64,000 nt of DNA from contig JAHJWO010000041.1 of assembly GCA_018828145.1 (NCBI GenBank), positions 1 through 64,000 on the forward strand. Direction: 5' to 3'. The DNA comes from Alphaproteobacteria bacterium (GTDB taxonomy: Bacteria; Pseudomonadota; Alphaproteobacteria; Rhizobiales; Devosiaceae). The position numbers were made by a program, and so were the translations under genes. Below the pieces are notes generated by a model. That model was not told where the DNA came from, did not search any database, and saw only the letters and a program-made list of their open reading frames with translations. Of the stretch, positions 54,296 through 63,231 are shown piece by piece. Positions within the stretch are counted from its first letter, which is position 1, and every line of letters begins with the position of its first letter.

Positions 54296-54330
54296 GTTCT
54301 TCACCTTTCCCCTGGGGGAGAGGTCAGAAA
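54296..54330. repeat. intergenic palindromic repeat, copy 4 (short)
   Basis: TTCACCTTTCCCCTGGGGGAGAGGT between two convergent genes, the same CTC/GAG palindrome as at 57-77; given here by position, arms CCCCT/GGGGG. Confidence 0.45.
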
Positions 54331-54332
54331 GC

Positions 54333-55160
54333 CTACTCAGCCGTCGGCACATCCGGGGAGACGTCGTCTTCCGGGACCGTCTCGAGCGGCTGGTTGGCGC
54401 TGGGATTGTCGCGCAGCAGGGTGGTGACGGCATCGTCGAGCGCGGCGAGAAAAGTCTCGATGCGGCGTCCGTTCGAGCCGAAATCGTGCTGGGCATTGAG
54501 CGAGGCGGATCGCATGTCCACGACGGCATTGGTGTCGCTGCCCGTAACCCGGATCACCACTTCCTCGCGCCATCCGGCCAGGGTCATGACCTGGGCATTG
54601 AGCTGGCCGACGTCGACGCCGGTGCCGGGCTCGCGCAGCAGCCGGATCTCCCAGCCCCAGCCTTCGACCAGATCGCGCACCACCGCAAAGGTCGGCACGA
54701 AGCCAAGCGGATAGAGGCGGCGTTCGACATTGGGGAATTCCACCGCCAGTTCAGGGGCGGTCAGCGTCTTGGGTGGCGGCATCATGGCCGTGCCGGGCTC
54801 GAAGACCAGCGGCATCGATCCGCGATCGGCCGTCGCGATATCGGTCACCGCCGGGTAACGCAGCATCAGGCTGGCATACCAGCCGAAGGGCACGAGACTG
54901 ATCAGCCCGAACAGCAGGCCGGCCAGCGCCCTGCCCCAGCCCTGATCGCCGGTCTGCCACAGCCGCGCCAGCGCGATCAGCCCGATGAGCACGGCCAGCA
55001 GCGCCACAAGGCCGGAGGCCAGCGCCGCCACGACGAACACATCGCTGGTGATGAGGCGCAGCCGGTGCAGCAGCAGCGAGATGACGACGAGCGGCACCGC
55101 GACGCTGCCCAGCCGGCGCGCCCAGATGGCCCATCTCGATGTTCGGATCAGTATGCGCAA
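54333..55160 (-). CDS. DUF1499 domain membrane protein
   Basis: 275 aa. Three hydrophobic segments in residues 10-105 (SVAVPLVVISLLLHRL, VFVVAALASGLVALLAVLIG, ALAGLLFGLISLVPFGWYAS), then a DUF1499 domain from about residue 135, with VVIRVTGSDTNAVVDMRSAS and QHDFGSNGRRIETFLAAL. Function of DUF1499 is unknown. It stands 74 nt after the M48 protease gene on the same strand. Confidence 0.82.
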   Translation of the reverse strand: MRILIRTSRWAIWARRLGSVAVPLVVISLLLHRLRLITSDVFVVAALASGLVALLAVLIGLIALARLWQTGDQGWGRALAGLLFGLISLVPFGWYASLMLRYPAVTDIATADRGSMPLVFEPGTAMMPPPKTLTAPELAVEFPNVERRLYPLGFVPTFAVVRDLVEGWGWEIRLLREPGTGVDVGQLNAQVMTLAGWREEVVIRVTGSDTNAVVDMRSASLNAQHDFGSNGRRIETFLAALDDAVTTLLRDNPSANQPLETVPEDDVSPDVPTAE

Positions 55161-55234
55161 AGCAGCCTCTTCACATGCGCCGGGAGATTAGCCGCAAGGT
55201 GTTGCGCGAACTTGAACATTTGCCTGCCAGGCGA

Positions 55235-56386
55235 TCATTTGGTCTTGGTCCGGGGCTCTGCGGCGGGCGTCGCGCCGCACATGCTGCGAATGGCGCGCCA
55301 TTCGGCAGCGGTGAAGGGCGGCTCGAGCCCGGTGGGACGCTGCTGGCTGAGGATTTCCAGCGCCGCCTTGCGGTCCTCGGTCAGCGGATGGGTGTTGAGC
55401 AGGGCCAGGGCGCGGGCGAATTCGTCGTCGGCGCCGACGCGGTTGATCAGGTCGGCGAGGCCCGCCGGATTGAAATCAAGCCGCTGCGCCACCTGCGCGG
55501 CGAAGGCGTCGGCCTGCCGCTCGGCATCGCGCGAGAAGCGCGCATCGATCATGGTGGCACCCAGGCCCGCCGCGACCGAAAGACCTGTCATGTCGCCCAG
55601 GATGAAGCCGATCAGCGCGCCCGTTCCTGCTGTCGAGATGAGCTGTTCCATGCCGTGCCGATAGGCCACATGGCCGATTTCATGGGCCAGCACACCGGCA
55701 AACTCGTCCTGCGTCTGGGCCTGCTCAAGCAGCGAGGAGAAGAAGAAGACCTGCCCGCCCGGCAAAGCAAAGGCATTGGGAATGTCGGAGCGGACGACGC
55801 GGATATCGAGATCGAATGGCGAGCCCGATCCGGCCAGGGCCTCTGCGCCGAAGCGGGCAATGGCGCGGTTGGCGAGGCTGTCGGGGTTGGCATCGCAGAG
55901 CTGCAGGCCACCGCTTTCGCCCAGGCTGGCTTCCATCTGGCCCGCCACCGTCTCGCCCAGGCTGGCCTCCCAGGCGGCCGGCACCATGCCGACAATGCGG
56001 CTGGCCAGCAGCGGCACGCCATAGAGATAGGCGGCAATGACCGCGGCAAGGGCCACCGTCGCGGTCACCGCCAGCCGCACCTGACGGCCGGCCTCCTGCC
56101 GCCGCTTTTCGGTGAGGACCGGCAGCGTGGCCAGCACCCGGGCCACATCGTGCTGCCCCTCGACCACGACTCGGGCGCCGGCAGGCTGGCCATTGGCCCC
56201 CAGCCGCAATTCGTCGCGCCGGCCATGCAGGGCATAGAGCGTATTGGCCGGCCAGCGGCCCAGCTCGGCGCCGTCCCCGCTGCGGCGGATCACCAGCGTG
56301 CCGACCGCGCCCATGGCCTGGTATTCAAGCTCAACGGCCTCTACCTCGGCCACCAGCCCGTCGTGAAAGCGCGCCGCGATCGCCAT
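55235..56386 (-). CDS. M48 family metallopeptidase
   Basis: 383-aa membrane-anchored zinc protease. A membrane helix at about 103-125 separates an N-terminal cytoplasmic part from the protease domain, where HEIGH (235-239) and Glu289 in DAERQADAF bind zinc. NAFALPGGQVFFFSSLL is the usual substrate-side strand. The ATG at 56386 overlaps the DUF898 stop by one base (TGATG). Probably membrane protein quality control, from family knowledge. Confidence 0.88.
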   Translation of the reverse strand: MAIAARFHDGLVAEVEAVELEYQAMGAVGTLVIRRSGDGAELGRWPANTLYALHGRRDELRLGANGQPAGARVVVEGQHDVARVLATLPVLTEKRRQEAGRQVRLAVTATVALAAVIAAYLYGVPLLASRIVGMVPAAWEASLGETVAGQMEASLGESGGLQLCDANPDSLANRAIARFGAEALAGSGSPFDLDIRVVRSDIPNAFALPGGQVFFFSSLLEQAQTQDEFAGVLAHEIGHVAYRHGMEQLISTAGTGALIGFILGDMTGLSVAAGLGATMIDARFSRDAERQADAFAAQVAQRLDFNPAGLADLINRVGADDEFARALALLNTHPLTEDRKAALEILSQQRPTGLEPPFTAAEWRAIRSMCGATPAAEPRTKTK

Positions 56387-57594
56387 CAATAGGCTCCGAC
56401 ATTGAGCGCATCGGCCAGGCCTTCGCCGGCCAGCGCCTTGTCTTCATCGCGCGCGCGCACGGTGCGGAGGCTATTAAGCCCGGTGATAGTGGCGCCGCGT
56501 GCCACCAGCGTCCACAGGCCCAGGCCGAGGAAGAGCTCGACCATGAGGCTGAAGGCCGCGAGGATCAGCAGGTAGCCGAAGATGATGGCCAGAAGCGTGA
56601 TCAGGCTCCCCTGCATGTGCTGCATGAAAATGTCGAGGTCGAACTGTCCGCCGGCAAAGGCAGTGCCGGCGACGATGCCCAGCACGACAACGCCACCTAT
56701 GGCGAGGAGGATATAGCTGCCGACCAGGCCCAGGCCGAACAAAGCGTGTTGCCAGACCAGACCGCGCGCCCGCACCTTGACCGTCAATGCCGCGCCCCCC
56801 AGCCGCACCGAGGAGAACATCTCCGTCAACTCGCGTGACCGGTAGTAGAGAAATACCAGGCCGATCAGCAGGGCGGCCACCAGCAGCGGCGGGAAGCCGG
56901 CCGGGTTTGGCGGGCTGTCGAGCGCGCCCATGGGCGCGGCAAGGCCCAGGCCGATCGCCCCGATGACAACCACGATGCCATAGGCGAGATAGAATGGCCG
57001 GGCGAGCTGCCGCCAGCTCCCGACAAAGCCGAACTGCCGATCGCCATACCAGCTGTTGCGATAGCGATAGGCCCAGAGATTGGCGCTCATGAAGGGATAG
57101 GCCAGCCCCGCCGTCACGATCACCAGCAGCGACCAGAAGAAGCGCCGGAAGGCATAGTTCCAGGCACTGCCGCCCTGGTCGCAGCGGATACCGCGCCACA
57201 GGGTGCGCGACAGCCGGAAGTCGCGCGCCCGGTAGATGGCATAGCCGGTGAGAAACCACAGCAGCACGCCGACCCCGCCATAGCCGACAATGGCCGCCTG
57301 CGAGGACAGGGTGGAGAGGTAGAAGAACAGGCCATAGAGCGGCACGAAGACGGCCAGCGCCATCAGGAAGCCGAGCAGCAGCTGCATGGCATGGCCGGTA
57401 TATTCCAGCGGATCGCCGGCGATCTCGGTATGGGACCAGTAGAAGCGCCGCTTCCAGGCGGTCAGCCAGAAGCGGTAGAGGCCGATGGTCGGGAGCAGCA
57501 GCAGATAGCCGCGCAGCAGCATGCCGCCCAGCTCACGCCGCATGCCGGTGAACTTCACCGGCACTGGCTTCTCCTCTGTCCCACCCCAGACCAT
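56386..57594 (-). CDS. DUF898 (YjgN) family membrane protein
   Basis: 402-aa polytopic membrane protein of the YjgN/DUF898 family: LGGMLLRGYLLLLPTIGLYR with FWLTAWKRRFYWSHTEI and GDPLEYTGHA, then RLSRTLWRGIRCDQGGSAWN. GAGGACTGCG precedes the ATG at 57594. It is coupled to the M48 protease gene, a pairing common for DUF898 genes. Function unknown. Confidence 0.83.
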   Translation of the reverse strand: MVWGGTEEKPVPVKFTGMRRELGGMLLRGYLLLLPTIGLYRFWLTAWKRRFYWSHTEIAGDPLEYTGHAMQLLLGFLMALAVFVPLYGLFFYLSTLSSQAAIVGYGGVGVLLWFLTGYAIYRARDFRLSRTLWRGIRCDQGGSAWNYAFRRFFWSLLVIVTAGLAYPFMSANLWAYRYRNSWYGDRQFGFVGSWRQLARPFYLAYGIVVVIGAIGLGLAAPMGALDSPPNPAGFPPLLVAALLIGLVFLYYRSRELTEMFSSVRLGGAALTVKVRARGLVWQHALFGLGLVGSYILLAIGGVVVLGIVAGTAFAGGQFDLDIFMQHMQGSLITLLAIIFGYLLILAAFSLMVELFLGLGLWTLVARGATITGLNSLRTVRARDEDKALAGEGLADALNVGAY

Positions 57595-57664
57595 CGCAGT
57601 CCTCACATCATGGTTTTCTAGGCGAGGCGTGGAGAATTGGGAAGCAGCGTGCGGGGGAGCCATC

Positions 57665-57704
57665 AGTCGACACCCTCCCCCCTCAGGGGAGGCCGGGAGA
57701 AGGC
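57665..57704. repeat. intergenic palindromic repeat, copy 5 (short)
   Basis: CACCCTCCCCCCTCAGGGGA followed by GGCCGGGAGAAGGC, between DUF898 and pdxH. Confidence 0.45.
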
Positions 57705-58343
57705 CTATGGATAAAGCCGGGTACTCACCCAGGGCTGGTCCGCGCTTTCTCGGGTAAAACGTACCCGGTCATGCAGGCGGAATTCGCCGTCTTTCCAGAA
57801 TTCGATGCTGGTCGGCACGATGCGGAAGCCCGACCAGTGCGGCGGGCGGATCACGGGGCCGTCGTCGATCGTGGTGGCGAGTTCGGATACGCGATTGAGC
57901 AGCGTCATCTTGCTGTCGAGCGCCCGCGACTGCTGGGAGGCTGCCGAGGCAATCTGGCTGCCCTTGGGGCGGCTGCCGAAATAGGCGTCGGCCTTTTCGG
58001 GCGAGACCACCTCGACCGGACCGCGCATCCGCACCTGCCGGCGCAGCGATTTCCAGTGCATCACCATGGCGGCCTTGGGATGGGCCAGCAGCTGGCGCCC
58101 CTTCTCGCTCTCGAAATTGGTGAAGAAGCTGAACCCGCGCGCATCTCGGGCGTTGAGCAGCACCATGCGCACATCGGGCAAGCCCTCGTCATCGACGCTG
58201 GCCAATGCCATGGTGTGCGGATCGTTGATCTCAGCCTCGCGGGCCAGTGCAAACCACTCCTCGAACACGGCAAAGGGGTCGAGATCGGTCCGGTCGCCGT
58301 CGTCAAACAGGCGTTCAGTCAGCGTTTGAAGCATGAATTTCAT
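57705..58343 (-). CDS. pdxH: pyridoxamine 5'-phosphate oxidase
   Basis: FMN enzyme that makes pyridoxal 5'-phosphate. 212 aa, normal length. Substrate and FMN motifs VRMVLLNARDARGFSFFTNF with ESEKGRQL, then SQIASAASQQSRAL, WSGFRIVPTSIEFW and the C-terminal RLYP are all present. Divergent from the dnaJ-like gene. MKFMLQTLTERLF start is used; an internal Met is less likely. Confidence 0.95.
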   Translation of the reverse strand: MKFMLQTLTERLFDDGDRTDLDPFAVFEEWFALAREAEINDPHTMALASVDDEGLPDVRMVLLNARDARGFSFFTNFESEKGRQLLAHPKAAMVMHWKSLRRQVRMRGPVEVVSPEKADAYFGSRPKGSQIASAASQQSRALDSKMTLLNRVSELATTIDDGPVIRPPHWSGFRIVPTSIEFWKDGEFRLHDRVRFTRESADQPWVSTRLYP

Positions 58344-58440
58344 CCCTTAGTCGCGAGCCGGCAGCTCAAAACTGGACAAGGCGGGGGGTGGTGGCCATAT
58401 AGGACGGGAAACCTGGGCTAAGCAACGCCCGACTCATTGA

Positions 58441-59400
58441 ATGGACCAAATGCGCGATCCCTATACCGTGCTTGGGGTGCCAAGATCGGCGAGCGAGAAG
58501 GACATCAAGTCCGCCTATCGCAAGCTGGCCAAGAAGTATCACCCCGACCAGAACCCAGACGACCCTGCGGCGCACGGCAAGTTTGCCGAGGCGACGAATG
58601 CCTATGACCTGCTCAATGACCCCGAAAAGCGCGGCCAGTTCGACCGCGGCGAGATTGATGCCGACGGCAATCCCAAATTTGCCGGCTTCAATCCCGGTGG
58701 CTTTTCGGGCGGTCAACGCGGCAGCCGTACTGCCGCGGGCGGCTTTTCGGCCGAGGACATCCTCAAGGAATTCATGAGCGGCTTTGGCGGCCAGCAGCGT
58801 GGCGGACCCGGAGCGGGCCGCGGCACGGCCGGCGGCGCGCAGTGGGACCCCTTTGTGGGAGCCGCTGCGGGTGGCGCTGGCGCCGGGCGGAGCATGAAGG
58901 GCGAGGATATTGTGGTCAACGCCACCGTCTCGCTCGAGGACGCCCACAAGGGTGGCTCGATCCCGGTGCGCATGCCTTCGGGCAAGGTGCTGTCGGTCAA
59001 GCTGCCCGACAAGGTCGAGGAAGGCCAGCAGATCCGCCTCAAGGGCCAGGGCTCGCCCGGGCTCGGCGAACCCGGCGACGCACTGGTCACCGTGCGCTTC
59101 GGCAAATCCAAGCAGTTCCGCCGCGATGGCGCGGACCTGCGCACGGATGTGCCGATCACGCTTTACGAAGCCGTGCTGGGCGCCAAGGTGCGCGTGCCGA
59201 CGCTCGACGGCTCGGTGGAACTCAACCTGCCGCCCGGCATCGACACCAGCAAGGCGCTGCGCCTCAAGGGCAAGGGGCTCTACGGCGACGGCGATCTCTA
59301 TGCCAACCTCAAGGTCATCCTGCCGCCTGGCGGGGATCCGGACCTCGAGGCGCTGGCCCGGTTCATGCGCGAGCAGAAGCCGTATAAGGTCAGGGACTAG
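58441..59400 (+). CDS. DnaJ C-terminal domain co-chaperone, CbpA-like
   Basis: 319-aa class II DnaJ. J domain at the N-terminus (DPYTVLGVPRSASEKDIKSA, HPD in KKYHPDQNPDD), Gly/Phe-rich linker at about 80-150, no zinc finger, and two C-terminal beta domains (VNATVSLEDAHKGGSIPVRM; DVPITLYEAVLGAKVRVPTL). Stimulates DnaK. Stands alone. Confidence 0.92.
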   Translation: MDQMRDPYTVLGVPRSASEKDIKSAYRKLAKKYHPDQNPDDPAAHGKFAEATNAYDLLNDPEKRGQFDRGEIDADGNPKFAGFNPGGFSGGQRGSRTAAGGFSAEDILKEFMSGFGGQQRGGPGAGRGTAGGAQWDPFVGAAAGGAGAGRSMKGEDIVVNATVSLEDAHKGGSIPVRMPSGKVLSVKLPDKVEEGQQIRLKGQGSPGLGEPGDALVTVRFGKSKQFRRDGADLRTDVPITLYEAVLGAKVRVPTLDGSVELNLPPGIDTSKALRLKGKGLYGDGDLYANLKVILPPGGDPDLEALARFMREQKPYKVRD

Positions 59401-59402
59401 CT

Positions 59403-59566
59403 CCTCTTCCCCTCTCCCCTTGAGGGAGAGGGACGGCCTGACGCGTTCAGCGGAAGGCCAGGGTGAGGGGTGCTGCGCTATCCCATGCTACGAGCGTTCG
59501 AATAGCGCAGCACCCCTCATCCGCCCTTCGGGCACCTTCTCCCTCAAGGGGAGAAGGAAGAAAGCG
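59403..59566. repeat. long composite inverted repeat between convergent genes, copy 6
   Basis: A perfect 17-bp inverted repeat GAGGGGTGCTGCGCTAT (59465-59481) and its complement (59502-59518) is flanked by outer arms CTCTCCCCTTGAGGGAGAGG and CTTCTCCCTCAAGGGGAGAAG. The right half contains CTCATCCGCCCTTCGGGCAC as in copy 3. It may terminate dnaJ and tsaC from both sides. Confidence 0.75.
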
Positions 59567-59568
59567 TC

Positions 59569-60501
59569 CTACCCCCGCGGCGCGGCTGCCCTTTGCAGCC
59601 TGTCGTTGATCGCCTCGCCCAGTCCCGCCTCGGGTATCGGCGCCACGGCGATCATGCCGGCCCCTGCAGCGTCCAACTCATGCAGCATCGAGAACAGGTT
59701 GCGCGCCGCCTCGTGCAGGTCCCCCGCCGGCGACAGGTTACGCATCGGGCCGGCAAACGCCGCCGCATTGCCAAATGCCAGATAGGCCTCGCCAGGGCGC
59801 GGCTCGGCATTGAGCCGCAGCAGCGCATTGGGGGCATAGTGGCTGAGCAGCATGCCTGGCGCGGTGACCGCGGCATGCTTTTCCGCCAGCGCGACCGCCA
59901 CGCCCAGGCGGCGCTCGATCTCCTCGCGCGCCACGGCCCCGGCCCGCAATTGCACCAGTCGCTCGCCCTCGACCCGGATGATGGTGGATTCAACGCCCGC
60001 TTGGCAGGGACCGCCATCCAGCACCGGCACCCGGCCGGCAAAGCCGCGCCGCACCTGTTCCGCCGTGGTCGGCGACAGGCGTCCCGACGGATTGGCCGAC
60101 GGGGCGGCCAGCGGCCGGCCCACCGCCGCGATCAGCTGCAGCGCCAGGGAATGATCGGGAATGCGGATGGCCACGCTTTCGAGACCGGCCGTTGCCACAT
60201 CGGCCAGACCATTGCCCGGTCGCGCCGGCAGGACCAGCGTCAGGCTGCCTGGCCAGAGGCTCGCCACCCGGCGCGCCAGTGGCGAGAACTCGGCAAGGGT
60301 TTCAGCCATGGCCAGGTCGGCGCAGTGAATGATCAGCGGATTGAAGCGCGGCCGCCCCTTGGTCTCATAGATCGACAGCACCGCATCGGCATCGGTCGCA
60401 TCGGCGCCCAGGCCGTAGACCGTTTCGGTCGGGAAGGCGCAGAGCTGGCCGGAACGGAGCAGCGCGGCCGCCTCTGCCACCGATTTTGGTTCATCCGTCA
60501 T
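59569..60501 (-). CDS. tsaC: L-threonylcarbamoyladenylate synthase (Sua5/YwlC type)
   Basis: Makes threonylcarbamoyl-AMP for t6A37 of ANN-decoding tRNAs. 310 aa: YrdC domain with CAFPTETVYGLGADATDADA, KGRPRFNPLIIH and APSANPSGRLSPT, then a C-terminal Sua5 domain of about 110 residues from GMLLSHYAPN. Essential core gene. Confidence 0.92.
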   Translation of the reverse strand: MTDEPKSVAEAAALLRSGQLCAFPTETVYGLGADATDADAVLSIYETKGRPRFNPLIIHCADLAMAETLAEFSPLARRVASLWPGSLTLVLPARPGNGLADVATAGLESVAIRIPDHSLALQLIAAVGRPLAAPSANPSGRLSPTTAEQVRRGFAGRVPVLDGGPCQAGVESTIIRVEGERLVQLRAGAVAREEIERRLGVAVALAEKHAAVTAPGMLLSHYAPNALLRLNAEPRPGEAYLAFGNAAAFAGPMRNLSPAGDLHEAARNLFSMLHELDAAGAGMIAVAPIPEAGLGEAINDRLQRAAAPRG

Positions 60502-60592
60502 ACATCAACCGTTCATACTGGTGGCGGTTGTTTGACAACGGGACCCCGGCGCGTCAAGACGAAGTGACGAATCGACAGGAGACTCGCCCCGC

Positions 60593-61540
60593 GTGACCAC
60601 GCTGCTCGTCAGTCAGCCGAACTTTGCCGACCACGTCACGCCGCCGGGTCACCCCGAGCGCGCCGACCGAATCCGGGCCGTCGAAGAGGCGCTCAGCCGG
60701 CCGCGCTTCGACAAGCTGCTGCGCCGCAATGCGCCATCGGGCGACCTGATGCTGGCCGAATTGGTACATGATTCCAGATACTTGTCGCGGCTACGCGATG
60801 GCCGCCCGGCCGAGGGGATCGGGCAGATCGATGCCGATACCTTCATTTCGGCGGACTCGCTGGCCGTGGTTGCCACGGGCCTCGGCGGCGCCCTCAACGC
60901 GCTCGACGCGGTGCTGCTGGGCGAAGTCGACAACGCCTTCTGCGCCATCCGCCCGCCCGGACACCACGCCGAAATCGCCACACCCATGGGCTTCTGCCTG
61001 ATCAACACCATCGCCGTCGTCGCCCGCGAAGCGCAGCGCAAATACGGCGCCGAACGCATCGCCATCGTCGATTTCGACGTGCATCACGGCAATGGCACGC
61101 AGGATATTTTCAAAGCAGATTCAACGGTCTTCTACGCATCTAGCCACCAGATGCCGCTCTATCCGGGCACGGGCAAGCCAAGCGAGACGGGTGTTGGCAA
61201 CATCACCAATGTCCCGCTCGACCCCAATAGCGACGGCTCCAGCATGCGCGAGGCCTATGCCAGCCACATCATCCCGGCGCTGATCGATTTCTCGCCCGAC
61301 CTGATCCTGATTTCGGCCGGTTTCGACGCGCATGAGCGCGACCCATTGGCGCAGCTCAACTGGAATTCGGCCGACTTTGGCTGGCTCACGGGCAAGTTGA
61401 TGGATGTGGCCGAACGCGCCTGCGGCAATCGCATTGTGTCGCTGCTCGAAGGTGGCTATGACCTCAAGGGCCTGGCGGGCGGTGCATCCCATCACGTCGC
61501 CATGCTGATGGACGGCGCCATCGGGCGCCTCGACGATTAG
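60593..61540 (+). CDS. histone deacetylase family protein
   Basis: 315-aa zinc hydrolase of the class II HDAC/acetoin utilisation family. [36 protein letters not shown] and [13 protein letters not shown] give the His pair and zinc Asp/His ligands. The start is GTG at 60593 after ACAGGAGAC. Bacterial relatives deacetylate polyamines or small amides; the substrate is unknown. Followed 10 nt later by xseB. Confidence 0.87.
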   Translation: MTTLLVSQPNFADHVTPPGHPERADRIRAVEEALSRPRFDKLLRRNAPSGDLMLAELVHDSRYLSRLRDGRPAEGIGQIDADTFISADSLAVVATGLGGALNALDAVLLGEVDNAFCAIRPPGHHAEIATPMGFCLINTIAVVAREAQRKYGAERIAIVDFDVHHGNGTQDIFKADSTVFYASSHQMPLYPGTGKPSETGVGNITNVPLDPNSDGSSMREAYASHIIPALIDFSPDLILISAGFDAHERDPLAQLNWNSADFGWLTGKLMDVAERACGNRIVSLLEGGYDLKGLAGGASHHVAMLMDGAIGRLDD

Positions 61541-61550
61541 GACCTTTGCC

Positions 61551-61799
61551 ATGGCCGAAACCAGCAATGACGACGTCAAAACCCTGAGCTTCGAGGCCGC
61601 GTTGGCCCAGCTCGAAGAGATTGTCGGCAAGCTGGAATCCGGCCGCGCGCCGCTGGCCGAATCCATCGCCATCTACGAGCGCGGCGAAGCCCTCAAGGCC
61701 CATTGCGAAGCGCTGCTGCGCACGGCAGAGGCGCGCATCGAGAAGATCACCCTGAGCCGCGATGGCAAGCCGACGGGCACCGAACCGCTCGACGCCTAA
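61551..61799 (+). CDS. xseB: exodeoxyribonuclease VII small subunit
   Basis: 82 aa with the conserved [20 protein letters not shown] and [19 protein letters not shown], two helices that bind XseA. Degrades single-stranded DNA with XseA, which is not in the window. Confidence 0.93.
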   Translation: MAETSNDDVKTLSFEAALAQLEEIVGKLESGRAPLAESIAIYERGEALKAHCEALLRTAEARIEKITLSRDGKPTGTEPLDA

Positions 61800-61833
61800 C
61801 CGCATTCGCATCCAGGCGTGCCACAGAGGCAAT

Positions 61834-62439
61834 ATGACCACCGCACCGAAGACCATCCGCAATTTCCGCATCGTCCTGTGGACGCTCGTTGCCCTCGTGG
61901 CCATTGGCGCCACGGCGCTCTATCTGTTCCGGCCACCGGCGCGGCCTCTGGGGATCACCGGCCAGGAATTTGCGCTCAACTCAACCAAGGGTGGCGCCTT
62001 CACGCAGGATGACCTGCGCGGCGTGCCCAGCCTGATCTTTTTCGGCTACACCTTCTGCCCCGATGTCTGCCCGACGACGCTGGCCGAGACGACGGCCCTG
62101 CGATCGCAGCTGGGGCTGACCGACGAGCAATTGCGCATCATCTTCGTCTCGGTCGACCCCGAACGCGACACGCTCGACATGGTCAGGGAATATGTCGAGG
62201 GCTTCGACCCCAGCGTCATCGGCCTTGTCGGGCACGATCTGGAGCAGACCGAAAACGCCAAGGCCGCCTTTGGCGTGTTCTCCGAAAAGGTCGGCGAGCC
62301 GGGCGACCCCTATTATCTGGTCAACCACACCGCGCTGACCTTCCTCATCGACGACGATGGCAGCTTCGAGGGCACCATCGCCTATGAGGAAGCGCAGGAC
62401 ACGGCCCTGGCAAAGGTCAAGCGCCTGGTCGAGGGATGA
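61834..62439 (+). CDS. SCO family protein (SCO1/SenC)
   Basis: 201-aa membrane-anchored thioredoxin-like copper protein. N-terminal helix IVLWTLVALVAIGATALYLF, copper motif FCPDVCP (CxxxC) and the later His in YYLVNHTALTFLID. Helps copper delivery to cytochrome oxidase. The ATG at 61834 begins just before the membrane helix. Overlaps tlyA by 4 nt (ATGA). Confidence 0.9.
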   Translation: MTTAPKTIRNFRIVLWTLVALVAIGATALYLFRPPARPLGITGQEFALNSTKGGAFTQDDLRGVPSLIFFGYTFCPDVCPTTLAETTALRSQLGLTDEQLRIIFVSVDPERDTLDMVREYVEGFDPSVIGLVGHDLEQTENAKAAFGVFSEKVGEPGDPYYLVNHTALTFLIDDDGSFEGTIAYEEAQDTALAKVKRLVEG

Positions 62440-63173
62440 GCGAGCGCATCCGCCTCGATCTCGCGCTCGAACAGCGTGGCCTCGTGCCGAGCCGGGCCCG
62501 GGCACGCGACGCAATCCTGCGCGGCACCGTCACCATCAATGGCGTCACCGCCCACAAGCAGAACCAGATGGTCGGCCGCGACGACAAGCTTGAGCTCAGC
62601 GACCCTGCAGCCAACTATGTCTCGCGCGCAGCGCTCAAGCTGGTCGCCGGCCTTGATGCCGGCGCCATAGACGTGGCAGGCAAGACCTGCATCGACGTCG
62701 GCGCATCCACCGGGGGCTTCACCCAGGTGCTGATGGAGCGTGGCGCGCGTCGCATCTACGCCGTCGATGTCGGCCACGACCAGTTGCACCAGCGCCTCAA
62801 GGGCAGCGACCGCGTGGTCAGCATGGAGGGCGTCAATGCCCGCGACCTCACGGCCGAGATGATCCCCGAGCCGATCGACCTGCTGGTTTCGGATGTCAGC
62901 TTTGTATCGGTGACCAAGGTGCTCGAGGCGCCACTGGCGCTGTGTACGCCGAGTGCCGATGCGGTGATCCTGTTCAAGCCGCAGTTCGAAGTCGGCCGGC
63001 AGAATGTCGGCAAGGGCGGCATCGTCACCGACCAGGTCGCCATCGACACGGCCCTGGCAGAAGTCATCGCCTTCATGGCTCAACACGGCTTTGCGCATCG
63101 CAAGTCCGAGACCTCGCCCATCGCTGGTGGTGATGGGAACGTGGAAACCGTGCTGGTTTTTGCGAGAAGCTAG
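62436..63173 (+). CDS. tlyA: TlyA family rRNA (cytidine-2'-O)-methyltransferase
   Basis: 245 aa. S4 RNA-binding domain at about 5-65 (RLDLALEQRGLVPSRARARD) and an FtsJ-like methyltransferase with CIDVGASTGGFTQVLMERGA, DVGHDQLHQRL and KPQFEVGRQNVGKGGIV. TlyA enzymes 2'-O-methylate cytidines of 16S and sometimes 23S rRNA. Starts within the SCO stop. Confidence 0.9.
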   Translation: MSERIRLDLALEQRGLVPSRARARDAILRGTVTINGVTAHKQNQMVGRDDKLELSDPAANYVSRAALKLVAGLDAGAIDVAGKTCIDVGASTGGFTQVLMERGARRIYAVDVGHDQLHQRLKGSDRVVSMEGVNARDLTAEMIPEPIDLLVSDVSFVSVTKVLEAPLALCTPSADAVILFKPQFEVGRQNVGKGGIVTDQVAIDTALAEVIAFMAQHGFAHRKSETSPIAGGDGNVETVLVFARS

Positions 63174-63178
63174 CAGAC

Positions 63179-63229
63179 CGCTCATCCGCCCTTCAGGCGG
63201 CTTTTCCCTAAAGGGGAGAAGGGAAGAGC
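63179..63229. repeat. intergenic palindromic repeat, copy 7
   Basis: CGCTCATCCGCCCTTCAGGC followed by TTTTCCCTAAAGGGGAGAAG between tlyA and aroC (convergent). Closely matches half of copies 3 and 6. Confidence 0.65.
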
Positions 63230-63231
63230 AG

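Noticed and set aside
53064-55664. 866-codon open frame across bioY, the MBL gene and the DUF1499 gene
   Set aside because: Spans three well-supported genes in other frames and has no recognisable domain.
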